From positions 14,511 through 75,102 of the forward strand of contig NZ_MUZR01000006.1 of assembly GCF_001995255.1 (NCBI RefSeq): a stretch of 60,592 bases of DNA. The letters are read 5' to 3'. The position numbers and the translations under genes are program-made. Shown piece after piece: positions 1 to 9,627 of the stretch (within the stretch, counting starts at the first letter, position 1; each line of letters starts with the position of its first letter). The DNA is from Thioalkalivibrio halophilus. Lineage in GTDB: Bacteria > Pseudomonadota > Gammaproteobacteria > Ectothiorhodospirales > Ectothiorhodospiraceae. The notes beneath the pieces are model-generated. The model was not told the origin of the DNA. It saw only the letters and a list, made by a program, of their open reading frames with translations, and did no database searches.

Positions 1-938
1 CCGACTTCGCGGTTCCCGCGCTGGAGGCCCTGATCGCGGCGGGTCATCCGCCGGTCGCGGTCTATACCCAGCCGGACCGTCCCGCCGGCCGCGGCCGCAA
101 GCTGCGTCCGGGGCCGGTGAAGCAGGCCGCGATGGCCGCCGGGATCCCGGTGGAGCAGCCGGAATCGCTGCGGGATCCGCAGGCGCGGGCGTGGATGGCC
201 GAATGGCAGCCGGACCTGCTGGTGGTCGCGGCCTACGGGCTGATCCTGCCGCGCGCGGTGCTGGAGATCCCGCCTCTGGGCGGGGTGAACATCCACGCCT
301 CGCTGTTGCCGCGCTGGCGCGGGGCGGCACCCATCCATCGCGCGATCCTCGCCGGCGACGACGAGACCGGCGTGTGCCTGATGCAGATGGCCCCGGGGCT
401 GGATACCGGCCCGGTGCACGCCTGCTGGCGCCTGCCGCTGGGGCCGCGTGTGACCACCGGCGAGGTCCACGACGCCCTCGCGCGGATGGGGGCGGAACTG
501 CTGGTGGAGCGCCTGCCGGCGATCGCGCGTGGCGAGTCGGTGCCCGAGCCGCAGGACGACGCCCGGGCGACCTATGCCGACAAGCTCGAGAAGGACGAGG
601 CGCGACTGGACTGGGATCAGCCGACCCGCGAGCTGGACCGCCGCGTGCGCGCCTTCGACCCCTGGCCGGTCGCCTGGACCCGCATGCCGGACGGCGAGGC
701 GGTCCTGCGCATCCATGCCGCCCGGCCCGTTGAGGCGGCGCAAGCGACGACCGTGACGCCCGCCGATGCCGCGCCGGGCACCATCGTCGCCGCGGGCGGC
801 GAGGGCGTGGACGTCATGACCGGCGACGGCCTGCTGCGGCTGGAGCGCGTGCAGCTGCCCGGCCGGCGACCGGTGAGTGCCGCCGACTGGGCCAATACCG
901 GTGATCTGACCGGTCAGCGACTCGGAGGTGATACCTGA
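1..938 (+). CDS. fmt: Methionyl-tRNA formyltransferase, 5' end cut by window
   Basis: Formylates the initiator Met-tRNA in the cytoplasm using 10-formyl-tetrahydrofolate. The reading frame is open from base 3 and begins [11 protein letters not shown], so the true start lies just before the window; a GTG at 117 is internal. The N-terminal formyltransferase fold shows the signature [20 protein letters not shown], including the catalytic Asn and His, and a C-terminal tRNA-binding domain follows. The stop overlaps the rsmB start (TGATG), so the two genes are translationally coupled; fmt-rsmB is a common pairing. The only oddity is the truncation by the window edge. Confidence 0.97.
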   Translation, partial: DFAVPALEALIAAGHPPVAVYTQPDRPAGRGRKLRPGPVKQAAMAAGIPVEQPESLRDPQARAWMAEWQPDLLVVAAYGLILPRAVLEIPPLGGVNIHASLLPRWRGAAPIHRAILAGDDETGVCLMQMAPGLDTGPVHACWRLPLGPRVTTGEVHDALARMGAELLVERLPAIARGESVPEPQDDARATYADKLEKDEARLDWDQPTRELDRRVRAFDPWPVAWTRMPDGEAVLRIHAARPVEAAQATTVTPADAAPGTIVAAGGEGVDVMTGDGLLRLERVQLPGRRPVSAADWANTGDLTGQRLGGDT

Positions 939-2263
939 TGGCCCGCCAGCCTGCCCCCCGCCAGTGCGCCGTCGAAGCCACCGAACAGGTGGTGCTGCAC
1001 GGGGCTTCGCTCAACAGCGTGCTGGAACCCGCGGTGGCGGATCTCCCGGTGCGCGAGGCGGCCTGGACCCGCGCCCTGGTGTACACCACCCTGCGCTGGT
1101 ATCCGCAGCTGGAGGTGCTGGTGCGTGAAAGCCTGGACCGGCCACTGCGGCGCAAGGACGGCGTGATCGGCGTGCTGCTGGCCCAGGGGCTGGCGGAGAT
1201 CCTGCATTTCTCCACCCGCGATCACGCGGCGGTGCGCGAGACCGCCGAGACCGCGCGCCGCATCCACCGACCCGGAGCCGTGGGGCTGATCAACGCGATC
1301 CTGCGTCGCGCGTTGCGCGAGACCGACGCGCTGGAGGCCCGCATCGCCGAGGACCCGGTGTTGCGGCATGCCTGCCCGGCGTGGCTGATCGAGGCGATCG
1401 AGGCCGCGTGGCCCGAGCGCGCGGAGGCCGTGCTGGGCGAGTTGCTGCGCGAGGCCCCGCTGACCCTGCGGGTCAATACCCGTCGCTGGAGCCCGGCCGA
1501 TGCGCTGGCGGCGCTGCGCGAGGCGGGCTTCGGGGCGCGGCTGCACGACGTGCCCGAGGGTGCTCTGACGCTCGAGGCGGCCACCGACGTAACCGCGTTG
1601 CCGGGATTCAGTGACGGCCGGCTGTCGGTTCAGGATGTTTCCGCGCAGTGGGCCGCGCATCTGCTGGCGCCGCGCCCGGGCGAGCGGGTGCTGGATGCCT
1701 GCGCCGCTCCGGGCGGCAAGACCGGGCATCTGCTGGAGCGTGCCGGCGGCGAGCTGGATCTGGTGGCCCTGGACAACGACGCCACGCGCCTGGAACAGGT
1801 GCGCGAGAACCTGGACCGGCTGCAGCTGGACGCCACGCTGACCGTGGCGGATCTGGGTGACACCGACGCCTGGTGGGACGGACGGCCGTTCGATGCGATC
1901 CTGCTGGATGTGCCCTGTTCCGCCACCGGCGTGATCCGCCGGCATCCGGACATCAAGACCCTGCGCCGCGCGGACGACATCCCGCGTCTGGCCGCCGAAC
2001 AGGTCCGTCTGCTGCGCGCGGCCTGGGACCTGCTGCGTCCGGGCGGGCGGCTGCTGTATGCGACCTGTTCCCTGCTGGACGCGGAAAACCAGGAAGTCGT
2101 GACCCCGTTCGTCGAGGCGACCGGTGACGCGTGTGCCGTGGAGACGGGCGCGGAAGGCCCGATTCCCGGGGCGTTGTCCCGTTCCTCCGGGGTTTCCATC
2201 CCGCCGGGGCTGGCCGGAGGCGACGGCTTCTACTATGCCCTGCTGGAGAAGGTCGGCGACTGA
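938..2263 (+). CDS. rsmB: 16S rRNA (cytosine-967-C5)-methyltransferase
   Basis: SAM-dependent RNA methyltransferase of 441 aa, normal for RsmB/Sun. An N-terminal NusB-like helical domain (about 1-140) is followed by the Rossmann methyltransferase domain. Visible motifs are DACAAPGGKTGHLLE (SAM binding), LLDVPCSATGVIRRHPDIK (catalytic Cys in the PCS motif) and YATCSLLDAENQ (second catalytic Cys). The start overlaps the fmt stop by one base, with an SD-like ggaggtg at 923-929. The stop overlaps the next gene in the same way, so fmt, rsmB and the DUF4390 gene form one coupled operon. Confidence 0.97.
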   Translation: MARQPAPRQCAVEATEQVVLHGASLNSVLEPAVADLPVREAAWTRALVYTTLRWYPQLEVLVRESLDRPLRRKDGVIGVLLAQGLAEILHFSTRDHAAVRETAETARRIHRPGAVGLINAILRRALRETDALEARIAEDPVLRHACPAWLIEAIEAAWPERAEAVLGELLREAPLTLRVNTRRWSPADALAALREAGFGARLHDVPEGALTLEAATDVTALPGFSDGRLSVQDVSAQWAAHLLAPRPGERVLDACAAPGGKTGHLLERAGGELDLVALDNDATRLEQVRENLDRLQLDATLTVADLGDTDAWWDGRPFDAILLDVPCSATGVIRRHPDIKTLRRADDIPRLAAEQVRLLRAAWDLLRPGGRLLYATCSLLDAENQEVVTPFVEATGDACAVETGAEGPIPGALSRSSGVSIPPGLAGGDGFYYALLEKVGD

Positions 2264-2808
2264 TGCCGCGGATCCCGTGGCTGCTGGTGCTGCTGCTGGT
2301 GCCGGGGGTGGCCCCGGCACTCGAGATCCGCGACGCCAGCCACCTGTGGCTGGATGACACCACGCTGCTGGCGCGCCTGGATCTGCACATGAACCTGCCC
2401 GAAGTCCTGGTGGACGCGCTGGAGAACGGCGTGATCCTGGGGTTTCGGCTGGAGGCGCAGGCGGAGCCCGACCGCATGCTGCCGGGGAGACCGCTGGTAC
2501 GCGCGGAGAACCGCGTGCAGCTGCGCTACTACCCCCTCAACCGGCATTATCTGGTGACCTCGCGGGATGGCGAGCGCATGGAGCTGCGCCCCACCCTGGG
2601 GGATGCTCTGGAGCAGAGCGCCCGCCGTCTGGGGCGGATCCGGCTGGAGGACGTCCCCGAGGCGCTGCGCGAGGCCCCGGATGACTACCGCCTGAACGCC
2701 CGGCTGTCGCTGGACTACACCGCACTGCCGCTGCCGTTGCAGCTGGACGCCGGCCTGCGCGGCGAACTCACGGCCCGTCAGGAGTGGTACGGATGGTCGC
2801 TCGACTGA
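2263..2808 (+). CDS. DUF4390 family exported protein
   Basis: A 181-aa protein with an N-terminal hydrophobic signal segment (PWLLVLLLVPGVAPALE), so probably periplasmic. The mature part matches DUF4390 in its context and in its mix of beta-rich LWLDDTTLLARLDLHMNLPE and RYYPLNRHYLVTSRDG stretches. The biochemical function of the family is unknown. The ATG at 2263 overlaps the rsmB stop. The 3' end overlaps the following kinase gene by 16 bases, and DUF4390 genes are often found between rsmB and an ntrY-like kinase gene. A role tied to membrane or envelope sensing by that kinase is inference only. Confidence 0.85.
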   Translation: MPRIPWLLVLLLVPGVAPALEIRDASHLWLDDTTLLARLDLHMNLPEVLVDALENGVILGFRLEAQAEPDRMLPGRPLVRAENRVQLRYYPLNRHYLVTSRDGERMELRPTLGDALEQSARRLGRIRLEDVPEALREAPDDYRLNARLSLDYTALPLPLQLDAGLRGELTARQEWYGWSLD

Positions 2809-5021
2809 AGAGCCTGCCCTGGGGGCTGCTGGGGATGATCCTGCTGTTCGTCCTCCTGCTGGCCTCGCTGCTGGTGATGGGGGACGCGGCCCAGCACCAG
2901 GCGCGTTTCGAACAGCTGTTCATCTGGCTGCTGGTGTTCCACGCCGGGGTGCTGATCGTGCTGGCCGGCCTGATCATCTATCAGGTGGTGCGCATGTTCT
3001 GGCAGTACCGCCACGGGGTGCCGGGCAGCCGCCTGACCCTGCGCCTGGTCGGCGGGTTCATGCTGGTCGCGGTGCTGCCGGTCTCGGTGGTGTACTACTT
3101 CTCCTACGAATTCCTCAGCGAAGGCGTGGACTCGTGGTTCGACGTGCGCGTGGATTCGGCGCTGGAAGACGCGCTGGAGCTGTCGCGCTCCTCGCTGGAC
3201 CTGCGCGTGCGGCAGCTGGCCGAGGAGACCCAGGAGATCATGGAAGACCTGGAAGGTGTCTCCGAGGGCCTGATGGGGCTGACCCTCAACGATTACCGGC
3301 GCAGTCTGGGGGCCCAGGAGCTGACCCTGGTGGGCGCCAACAACCGCATCATCGCGTCGAGCACCGACAGCCCCATCCGCCAGCTGCCGTCACCGCCAAG
3401 CTCCGACATCCTGATGCGCGTGCGGCCGGGCCAGCCCTACTCGCGTCTGGAGCCGCGCCCCGATGACCAGCTGGTGATCCGTGTGGTGGCGACCACGGCC
3501 TCGCGCCGACCCGGCACCGACAACCGCATCCTGCAGGCCGTGTACCCCGTGGATCCGCGCATGAGCGCCCTGTCCCTGCGGGTGCAGGACGCGTTCGCCG
3601 ATTACCGCGAGTTCGCCTATCTGCGCGGGCCGATCACCCAGGGCTTCATCTTCACCATGTCGCTGGCGCTGGCGATTTCGCTGATGGCCGCGCTGTGGGC
3701 CGGGCTGGTGGTCGCGCGGCGGCTGGTGCAGCCGGTGTCCGATCTGGTGCAGGGCACGCGCATGGTCGCCGCCGGGGACTACAACACCCGGCTGGAGGTG
3801 CGGCGGGCGGACGAACTGGGTTTCCTGGTGCAGTCGTTCAACGCGATGACCCGCACCCTCAGTGAGGCGCGCAACGAGGCCGAGCGCAACCGCCGGCTGC
3901 TGGATGCCGAGCGGGCCTATCTCGAGAGCGTGCTCAAGCACCTGCGTTCGGGCGTGCTGGCGTTGGACGGCAGCCTGCGCCTGCGCACCGCCAACGACGC
4001 CGCCGGCCAGATCCTCGAATGCGACCTGCCGGGCGCGCGCACCCGCGATATCGCCGAGGTTGGCCGCGAGTGCCCGCTGGTGCACCAGTTCTTCGAGGCC
4101 ATCCGCGATCCGCTGGCCGGGCACGAGGCGGAATGGTCGCGCCAGGTGGTGGTGTTCACCCGCAGCGGGCGCAAGGTGCTGATGACGCGCGCGGTCTGGC
4201 TGCCGACCCCGGGATCCGGGCGCGGGCTGCACGCGATCGTGTTCGATGACATGACGGAGTTCCTGAAGGCCCAGCGCGATGCGGCCTGGGGCGAGGTGGC
4301 GCGGCGCCTGGCCCACGAGATCAAGAACCCGTTGACGCCCATCCAGCTGTCCGCCGAACGTCTCTCGCGCCGGCTGGGCCGGGTGCTGGAGGGGGCCGAC
4401 CACGAGGTACTGGAACGCGCCACTGGCACCATCATCCAGCAGGTGGAGGCGATGAAGACCCTGGTCAACGCCTTCCGCGACTACGCCCAGGCGCCCAAAC
4501 TGGAACTCGGCCACACCGACGTGAACCAGCTGGTGCGCGACGTCTCCGAGCTGTATCTGGGCGCGGACGGCAGCTCGCGGGTGCATCTGGATCTGGGCGA
4601 GGGAATGCCGCTGATCCGTGCCGACGGCGGTCGCCTGCGTCAGTTGCTGCACAACCTGGTTCGTAACGCCATGGAGGCGGCCGAGGAGCAGGAGCGCGGC
4701 GACGACCTGGAGGTGTACGTCTCCACCGACCATGTCGAAAGCGCCTCCGGAAACTGGATCGAACTGCGTGTCCGGGATAACGGTCCCGGGATCCGGCCGG
4801 AGCTGCTGGAGCGCATCTTCGAGCCCTACACGACGCACAAGCCGCGTGGAACCGGGCTTGGACTGGCGGTGGCGCAGAAGATCGTCGAGGAGCACGGGGG
4901 TATCATCGAGTGCCATAATGATGATTCCGGGGCGGGCGGCGCGGTCTTCGTGATCCGCATCCCGGTGGACGAGGGCGGCCCGTCCGGGGCGTCCGCTGCC
5001 GAGGAGGAACAGCCGCAATGA
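2793..5021 (+). CDS. NtrY-like membrane sensor histidine kinase
   Basis: A 742-aa integral membrane kinase. Hydrophobic helices lie near residues 8-30, 45-65 and 85-105, then a periplasmic sensor stretch, a further helix near 290 and a HAMP domain (RRLVQPVSDLVQGTRMVAAG). A PAS domain follows, then HisKA with the phospho-acceptor His508 in RRLAHEIKNPLTP and an HATPase domain with N (LVRNAMEA), G1 (RDNGPGI) and G2 (GTGLGLAVAQ) boxes. I chose ATG 2793 because aggag at 2780-2784 is well spaced; a GTG at 2784 would add three residues. It is coupled (ATGA) to the response regulator gene. NtrYX systems usually tie nitrogen, redox or envelope state to transcription; the signal here is unknown. Confidence 0.93.
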   Translation: MVARLKSLPWGLLGMILLFVLLLASLLVMGDAAQHQARFEQLFIWLLVFHAGVLIVLAGLIIYQVVRMFWQYRHGVPGSRLTLRLVGGFMLVAVLPVSVVYYFSYEFLSEGVDSWFDVRVDSALEDALELSRSSLDLRVRQLAEETQEIMEDLEGVSEGLMGLTLNDYRRSLGAQELTLVGANNRIIASSTDSPIRQLPSPPSSDILMRVRPGQPYSRLEPRPDDQLVIRVVATTASRRPGTDNRILQAVYPVDPRMSALSLRVQDAFADYREFAYLRGPITQGFIFTMSLALAISLMAALWAGLVVARRLVQPVSDLVQGTRMVAAGDYNTRLEVRRADELGFLVQSFNAMTRTLSEARNEAERNRRLLDAERAYLESVLKHLRSGVLALDGSLRLRTANDAAGQILECDLPGARTRDIAEVGRECPLVHQFFEAIRDPLAGHEAEWSRQVVVFTRSGRKVLMTRAVWLPTPGSGRGLHAIVFDDMTEFLKAQRDAAWGEVARRLAHEIKNPLTPIQLSAERLSRRLGRVLEGADHEVLERATGTIIQQVEAMKTLVNAFRDYAQAPKLELGHTDVNQLVRDVSELYLGADGSSRVHLDLGEGMPLIRADGGRLRQLLHNLVRNAMEAAEEQERGDDLEVYVSTDHVESASGNWIELRVRDNGPGIRPELLERIFEPYTTHKPRGTGLGLAVAQKIVEEHGGIIECHNDDSGAGGAVFVIRIPVDEGGPSGASAAEEEQPQ

Positions 5022-6400
5022 GCGACGCCTACATTCTCGTGGTCGACGACGAGCCCGACATCCGCATGCTGCTGCGCGACGTGCTGGAGGACGAGGGCTA
5101 CCAGGTGGCGCTCGCGGGCTCGGTGGCCGAGGCCAAGGCACAGCGGCGCAGTCGGCGGCCGGACGCCATCCTGCTGGACGTATGGATGCCCGACGGCGAC
5201 GGGGTCTCCCTGCTCAAGGAATGGCAGGAGGACGAGGGAGCGATGTGCCCGGTGGTGATGATCTCCGGCCACGGCAATGTCGAAAGCGCGGTGGATGCGA
5301 CCCGCCTGGGCGCCTACGACTTCATCGAAAAGCCGCTGACCATCGACAAGCTGCTGATCACCCTGAACAACGCGCTGGAGGCCGCGCGCCTGCAGCGGGA
5401 AAACACCGGCCTGCGGCGCCAGGTGGCCCCGGTGGCGGACCCGGTGGGCAGCAGCGCGGTGATGGTGAACCTGCGCGACCAGGTGCAGCGCATGGCACAG
5501 CACGATACCTGGGTGCTGATCACCGGCGAGCCCGGAGCCGGCAAGCAGACCTTCGCGCGCATGCTGCATGCGCGCAGCGCGCGGCGCGAAAGCCCGTTCA
5601 TCGTGGTATCGGTGGGCTCGATGTCGGGCGACGAGGCCGTCGCCGAGCTGTTCGGCAGCGAGCAGGGCGAGCGGGTGCGCTATGGCCTGCTGGAGCAGGC
5701 CTCCGGCGGGGTGCTGTACCTCGACGAGGTTGCGGAGATGGACCTGCAGACCCAGGCACGCCTGCTGCATGCCCTGGACACCGGTCGCATCACGCGCATC
5801 GGCGGGGACCAGCCGATCAGCGTGAACGTGCGCGTGGTGGCGGCCACCCAGCACGATCTGGGCGAGGCGGTGGAGCAGGGGCTGTTCCGCGAGGATCTCT
5901 ATTACCGCCTCAACGTCCTGCCGCTGAACGTGCCGCCGCTGCGCGAGCACGCCGTGGACATCCCCGAACTGCTGGACTACCATATGCGCCAGCTGCATCA
6001 GCAGGAGGGCCTGCCGCAGCGCACGTTCCAGCGCCCGGCCCTGGAGTGCCTGCAGCAGTACCCGTGGCCGGGGAACGTGCGCGAACTGCGCAACCTGGTC
6101 CAGCGCCTGATGATCCTGGGCTCCGGCGACGAGATCACCCGTGATGAGGTGGACCGCACCCTGTCGGGGCAGCCGCGGCGGGCGGAAGAGGAGAGCGCCG
6201 AGGGGGTGGTGACCATCCCCGACCTGCCCCTGCGCGAGGCGCGCGAACAGTTCGAACGGGAATACCTGATGCAGCAGCTGGAACGCTCCGAGGGCAACAT
6301 GACGCGTCTGGCCGAGCGGGTCGGGCTGGAGCGTACGCATCTCTACCGCAAGTTCAAGGCGCTGGGCATCGATCCGCGCCGCGTGAAATCCGACGGCTGA
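5018..6400 (+). CDS. NtrX-like response regulator lacking the GAFTGA loop
   Basis: A 460-aa regulator with a receiver domain (phospho-acceptor Asp54 in ILLDVWMPDG, Lys105), an AAA+ domain and a C-terminal Fis-type HTH (NMTRLAERVGLERTHLYRKF). Walker A is GEPGAGKQ (170-177) and Walker B is LYLDEV (233-238). The segment between ELFG (210-213) and the GLLEQASGG stretch is short and has no GAFTGA motif, which canonical sigma-54 activators need to contact sigma-54. It may therefore act without sigma-54, as known for some NtrC/NtrX homologues. The ATGA overlap with the kinase gene indicates a cognate pair. trkA follows 3 bases downstream, linking the pair with potassium uptake genes. Confidence 0.93.
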   Translation: MSDAYILVVDDEPDIRMLLRDVLEDEGYQVALAGSVAEAKAQRRSRRPDAILLDVWMPDGDGVSLLKEWQEDEGAMCPVVMISGHGNVESAVDATRLGAYDFIEKPLTIDKLLITLNNALEAARLQRENTGLRRQVAPVADPVGSSAVMVNLRDQVQRMAQHDTWVLITGEPGAGKQTFARMLHARSARRESPFIVVSVGSMSGDEAVAELFGSEQGERVRYGLLEQASGGVLYLDEVAEMDLQTQARLLHALDTGRITRIGGDQPISVNVRVVAATQHDLGEAVEQGLFREDLYYRLNVLPLNVPPLREHAVDIPELLDYHMRQLHQQEGLPQRTFQRPALECLQQYPWPGNVRELRNLVQRLMILGSGDEITRDEVDRTLSGQPRRAEEESAEGVVTIPDLPLREAREQFEREYLMQQLERSEGNMTRLAERVGLERTHLYRKFKALGIDPRRVKSDG

Positions 6401-6403
6401 CGC

Positions 6404-7783
6404 ATGAAACAGATCATCATCCTGGGGGCCGGTCAGGTCGGTCATTCCCTGGCCGAGGCCCTGAGTGCCGACGGGATCGACATCACCGTCGTCGACACCC
6501 GCGCCGAGCGCCTGGCCGAGCTGGAAGACCAGTTCGATATCAAGACGGTCCACGGATTCGGCGCCCATCCGTCGGTGCTGGATGCGGCCGGGGCGCGGGA
6601 TGCCTCCATGCTGGTGGCGGTGACCGACTCCGACGAGGTCAACATGCTGGCCTGTCAGGTCGGCTCCACGCTGTTCAACATCGAGACCAAGATCGCCCGG
6701 GTGCGGGCCCGCGATTATCACGAGACCCCGGAGCTGTTCGCCCAGGACGCGATGCCGGTGGACATGCTGATCTCGCCGGAGGCGATCGTCACCAGTCATA
6801 TCCAGCGCCTGATCGAGCACCCCGGCTCGCTGCAGGTGCTGGAGTTCGCCGAGGGGCGGGTCTCGCTGGTGGGGGTGCGCGCCTACTACGGCGGGCCGCT
6901 GGTGGGCCACGAGCTGAAGAACCTGCGCTACGACATGCCGGGGGTCCATACCCGGGTCGCAGCGATCTTCCGTCAGGACCGTTCCATCCAGCCGGACGGC
7001 AACACGGTGGTGGAAGCCGACGACGAGGTGTTCTTCGTCGCGGCGAAGAAGAACATCCGTGCCGTCACCTCCGAGCTGCGCAAGCTGGAGAAGCCCTACA
7101 AGCGGATCATGATCGCCGGCGGCGGCAACATCGGCCGGCGGCTGGCCGAAGCGCTGAGCAAGCGCTATCGGGTCAAGGTGATCGAGCGCGATGCGGAGCG
7201 GGCGGATCAGCTCGCCCGGGAACTGCCCGGCAACGTGCTGGTGCTGCAGGGCGACAGCGCCGACGACCGCTTCCTCGAGGCGATCAACGTCGAGCACAGC
7301 GACGTCTTCTGCGCGGTGACCAACGACGATCAGGCCAACATCTTCGCCGGGATGCTGGCCAAGCGCTCCGGCGTGCGCAAGGTGATGTCGCTGATCAACC
7401 GCCCGAGTTACGTGGATCTGCTGCAGAGCGGGACCATCGATGTCGCGCTGTCGCCGCAGCAGGCCACGGTGAGCGCCCTGCTGGCCCGGGTACGCGAGGG
7501 CGGGACCGCCACCGTGCATACCCTGCGCCGCGGCGCGGCCGAGGCGATTGAAACCGTAGTCAGCGGCGATTCGCGCACCTCGCAGGTGGTGGACCGCCGG
7601 ATCGACGAGATCAACCTGCCGGAGGGGGCCAGTGTCGGTGCCGTGGTGCGCGACGACGAGGTCATCATTCCGCACCACGACACGGTGATCCATTCGGGGG
7701 ATCACGTCATCCTGTTCCTCACCGACCGTGGCAAGGTGAAGCAGGTCCAGCGCCTGTTCCAGCCCAGCCCGCTGTTCTTCTGA
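6404..7783 (+). CDS. trkA: Trk potassium uptake regulatory NAD-binding subunit
   Basis: A 459-aa cytoplasmic regulator of the Trk K+ channel with two tandem RCK_N/RCK_C units. The first NAD-binding motif is IILGAGQVGHSLAEAL (residues 4-19) and the second is IMIAGGGNIGRRLAEAL (about 230), each followed by a TrkA-C domain. Length is normal for TrkA (about 458 aa). It lies 3 bases after the ntrX-like stop and 10 bases before trkH, so the regulator pair and both Trk subunits appear co-transcribed. That arrangement suggests, but does not prove, control of K+ homeostasis by the NtrYX-like pair. Confidence 0.97.
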   Translation: MKQIIILGAGQVGHSLAEALSADGIDITVVDTRAERLAELEDQFDIKTVHGFGAHPSVLDAAGARDASMLVAVTDSDEVNMLACQVGSTLFNIETKIARVRARDYHETPELFAQDAMPVDMLISPEAIVTSHIQRLIEHPGSLQVLEFAEGRVSLVGVRAYYGGPLVGHELKNLRYDMPGVHTRVAAIFRQDRSIQPDGNTVVEADDEVFFVAAKKNIRAVTSELRKLEKPYKRIMIAGGGNIGRRLAEALSKRYRVKVIERDAERADQLARELPGNVLVLQGDSADDRFLEAINVEHSDVFCAVTNDDQANIFAGMLAKRSGVRKVMSLINRPSYVDLLQSGTIDVALSPQQATVSALLARVREGGTATVHTLRRGAAEAIETVVSGDSRTSQVVDRRIDEINLPEGASVGAVVRDDEVIIPHHDTVIHSGDHVILFLTDRGKVKQVQRLFQPSPLFF

Positions 7784-7793
7784 GCCGTCCGCC

Positions 7794-9248
7794 GTGCTCC
7801 ATCTCGCCTCCACCGCGCGCCTGCTGGGGATCCTGCTCACGCTGTTCAGCCTGAGCATGCTGCCGCCCGCACTCGTCGGGTACATCTACGACGAGTCCAC
7901 CGCGTACGTGTTCATGCAGGCGTTCATGGTGCTGCTGCTGGTCGGCGGGATGCTCTGGGGGCCGCTGTATCGCGCGCATCGCGAACTGCAGCCGCGCGAC
8001 GGGTTCATCCTGGTGGTGATGTTCTGGCTGGGTCTGGGCCTGGCCGGGGCGACGCCGATGGTGCTCGACCCGCATCTGAACGTCAGTTTCACCGATGCGG
8101 CCTTCGAGTCGATGTCGGGGCTGACCACCACTGGCGCCACCGTGCTGACCGGGCTGGACGACATGCCGAAGGCGTTGCTGTGGTATCGCCAGCAGCTTCA
8201 ATGGATGGGCGGCATGGGCATCATCGTGCTGGCGGTGGCCATCCTGCCGCTGCTGGGCGTGGGCGGCATGCAGCTGTTCAAGGCCGAGACCCCGGGGCCG
8301 ATCCGCGACAACAAGCTGACCCCGCGCATCGCCGAGACCGCGCGCAACCTGTGGTACATCTACCTCGGCCTGACGGTGGCCTGTGCGGTGGCCTACTGGG
8401 TCGCCGGGATGGAGGTCTTCGACGCGATCGCGCATTCCTTCACCACCGTGGCGATCGGCGGGTTCTCCACCTACGACGCCAGCCTTGGCCACTTCGATTC
8501 CGCCGCCATCGAGGGCGTGGCGATCGTCTTCATGCTGATCGCCGGGATGAACTTCGCGGTGCATTTCCTCGCCCTGCATCGTGCGTCGGTCGCGCCCTAT
8601 CGGCGTGACGAGGAGCTGCGCACCTACCTGATCCTGATGGCCTCGGCGGTGGCCGTGGTGGTGGCCTACATGCTGGTGACCGGCTTTGCCGCGGACGGCG
8701 CGGACGCCTTCCGCCGGGCCGCGTTCCACGTGGTGTCCATCGGCACCACCACCGGTTACGCCACCGACGACTTCTACCTCTGGCCGGGGTTTCTGCCGGT
8801 GCTGCTGATCTTCCTGTCGTTCGTCGGTGGCTGCACCGGATCCACCGGTGGCGGCATCAAGGTGGTGCGCGTGCTGCTGCTGATGAAGCAGGGCATGCGA
8901 GAGGTGAAGCGCCTGATCCATCCGCATGCGCGCATCGCCGTGAAGGTCAACGGCAAGGAGGCCCCGGACCGCGTGGTGCAGGCGGTGTGGGGTTTTCTCG
9001 CGGCCTATGTGATGGTGTTCGTGGTGATGATGCTGGCGGTGATGGCCTCGGGCCTGGATCAGGTCACGGCGTTCTCGGCGGTGGCGGCCACCCTCAACAA
9101 CCTCGGCCCCGGCCTGGGCGAGGTGGGGCCGAACTTCCAGTCCATCAACGACTTCAGCAAATGGGTGCTGATCCTCGCCATGCTGATGGGGCGGCTGGAA
9201 ATCTTCACCGTGCTGGTGCTTCTGTCCCCGGCGTTCTGGCAGCGCTAG
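7794..9248 (+). CDS. trkH: Trk potassium channel subunit
   Basis: A 484-aa polytopic inner-membrane K+ channel of the TrkH/KtrB family. Four pore-loop repeats are recognisable from their glycine-containing filter segments: ESMSGLTTTGATVL, TVAIGGFSTY, SIGTTTGYAT and AATLNNLGPGLG. The segment GGCTGSTGGGIK matches the conserved region before the final membrane-pore repeat. The start is GTG at 7794, 10 bases after trkA. Partner of TrkA in the same operon. Confidence 0.96.
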   Translation: MLHLASTARLLGILLTLFSLSMLPPALVGYIYDESTAYVFMQAFMVLLLVGGMLWGPLYRAHRELQPRDGFILVVMFWLGLGLAGATPMVLDPHLNVSFTDAAFESMSGLTTTGATVLTGLDDMPKALLWYRQQLQWMGGMGIIVLAVAILPLLGVGGMQLFKAETPGPIRDNKLTPRIAETARNLWYIYLGLTVACAVAYWVAGMEVFDAIAHSFTTVAIGGFSTYDASLGHFDSAAIEGVAIVFMLIAGMNFAVHFLALHRASVAPYRRDEELRTYLILMASAVAVVVAYMLVTGFAADGADAFRRAAFHVVSIGTTTGYATDDFYLWPGFLPVLLIFLSFVGGCTGSTGGGIKVVRVLLLMKQGMREVKRLIHPHARIAVKVNGKEAPDRVVQAVWGFLAAYVMVFVVMMLAVMASGLDQVTAFSAVAATLNNLGPGLGEVGPNFQSINDFSKWVLILAMLMGRLEIFTVLVLLSPAFWQR

Positions 9249-9282
9249 TCTGGGCGGGTATTCACGAGACAGGAGGTCGTCC

Positions 9283-9627
9283 ATGTCGCAGATGGTCGAA
9301 CGTTTCCAGAACATGCTGGACGGAGGCGAGGACTCCGCGATGCTGCGCTTCTCGCTGGGCAACGCCCTGGTGACCGATGGCCAGCAGGAGGCGGCGGTTG
9401 AGCACCTGGAGCGCGCGCTGGAGCTGGACGAGGGCTACTCCGCGGCGTGGAAACTGCTGGCAAAGACCCTGGTGGCGCTGGAGCGCCCGCAGCGTGCGCT
9501 GGAGGTCTGCGAGCGGGGCATGGCCATCGCCGAGGAGAAGGGCGACCTGCAGGCGGTCAAGGAAATGGAGGTCTCCGCGAAGCGCGCCCGCCGCCTGCTG
9601 GAGGCCGGAGGTGATGCGGACACATGA
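9283..9627 (+). CDS. Tetratricopeptide repeat protein
   Basis: A 114-aa cytoplasmic protein made mostly of three TPR units: ALVTDGQQEAAVEHLERALE, then GYSAAWKLLAKTLVALERPQ, then ALEVCERGMAIAEEKGDLQA. TPRs mediate protein-protein contacts; no catalytic domain is present. An aggaggtcgtcc stretch precedes ATG 9283. The stop overlaps the acyltransferase start by 4 bases (ATGA), so it is translationally coupled to lipid A acylation. Its partner is unknown. Confidence 0.85.
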   Translation: MSQMVERFQNMLDGGEDSAMLRFSLGNALVTDGQQEAAVEHLERALELDEGYSAAWKLLAKTLVALERPQRALEVCERGMAIAEEKGDLQAVKEMEVSAKRARRLLEAGGDADT

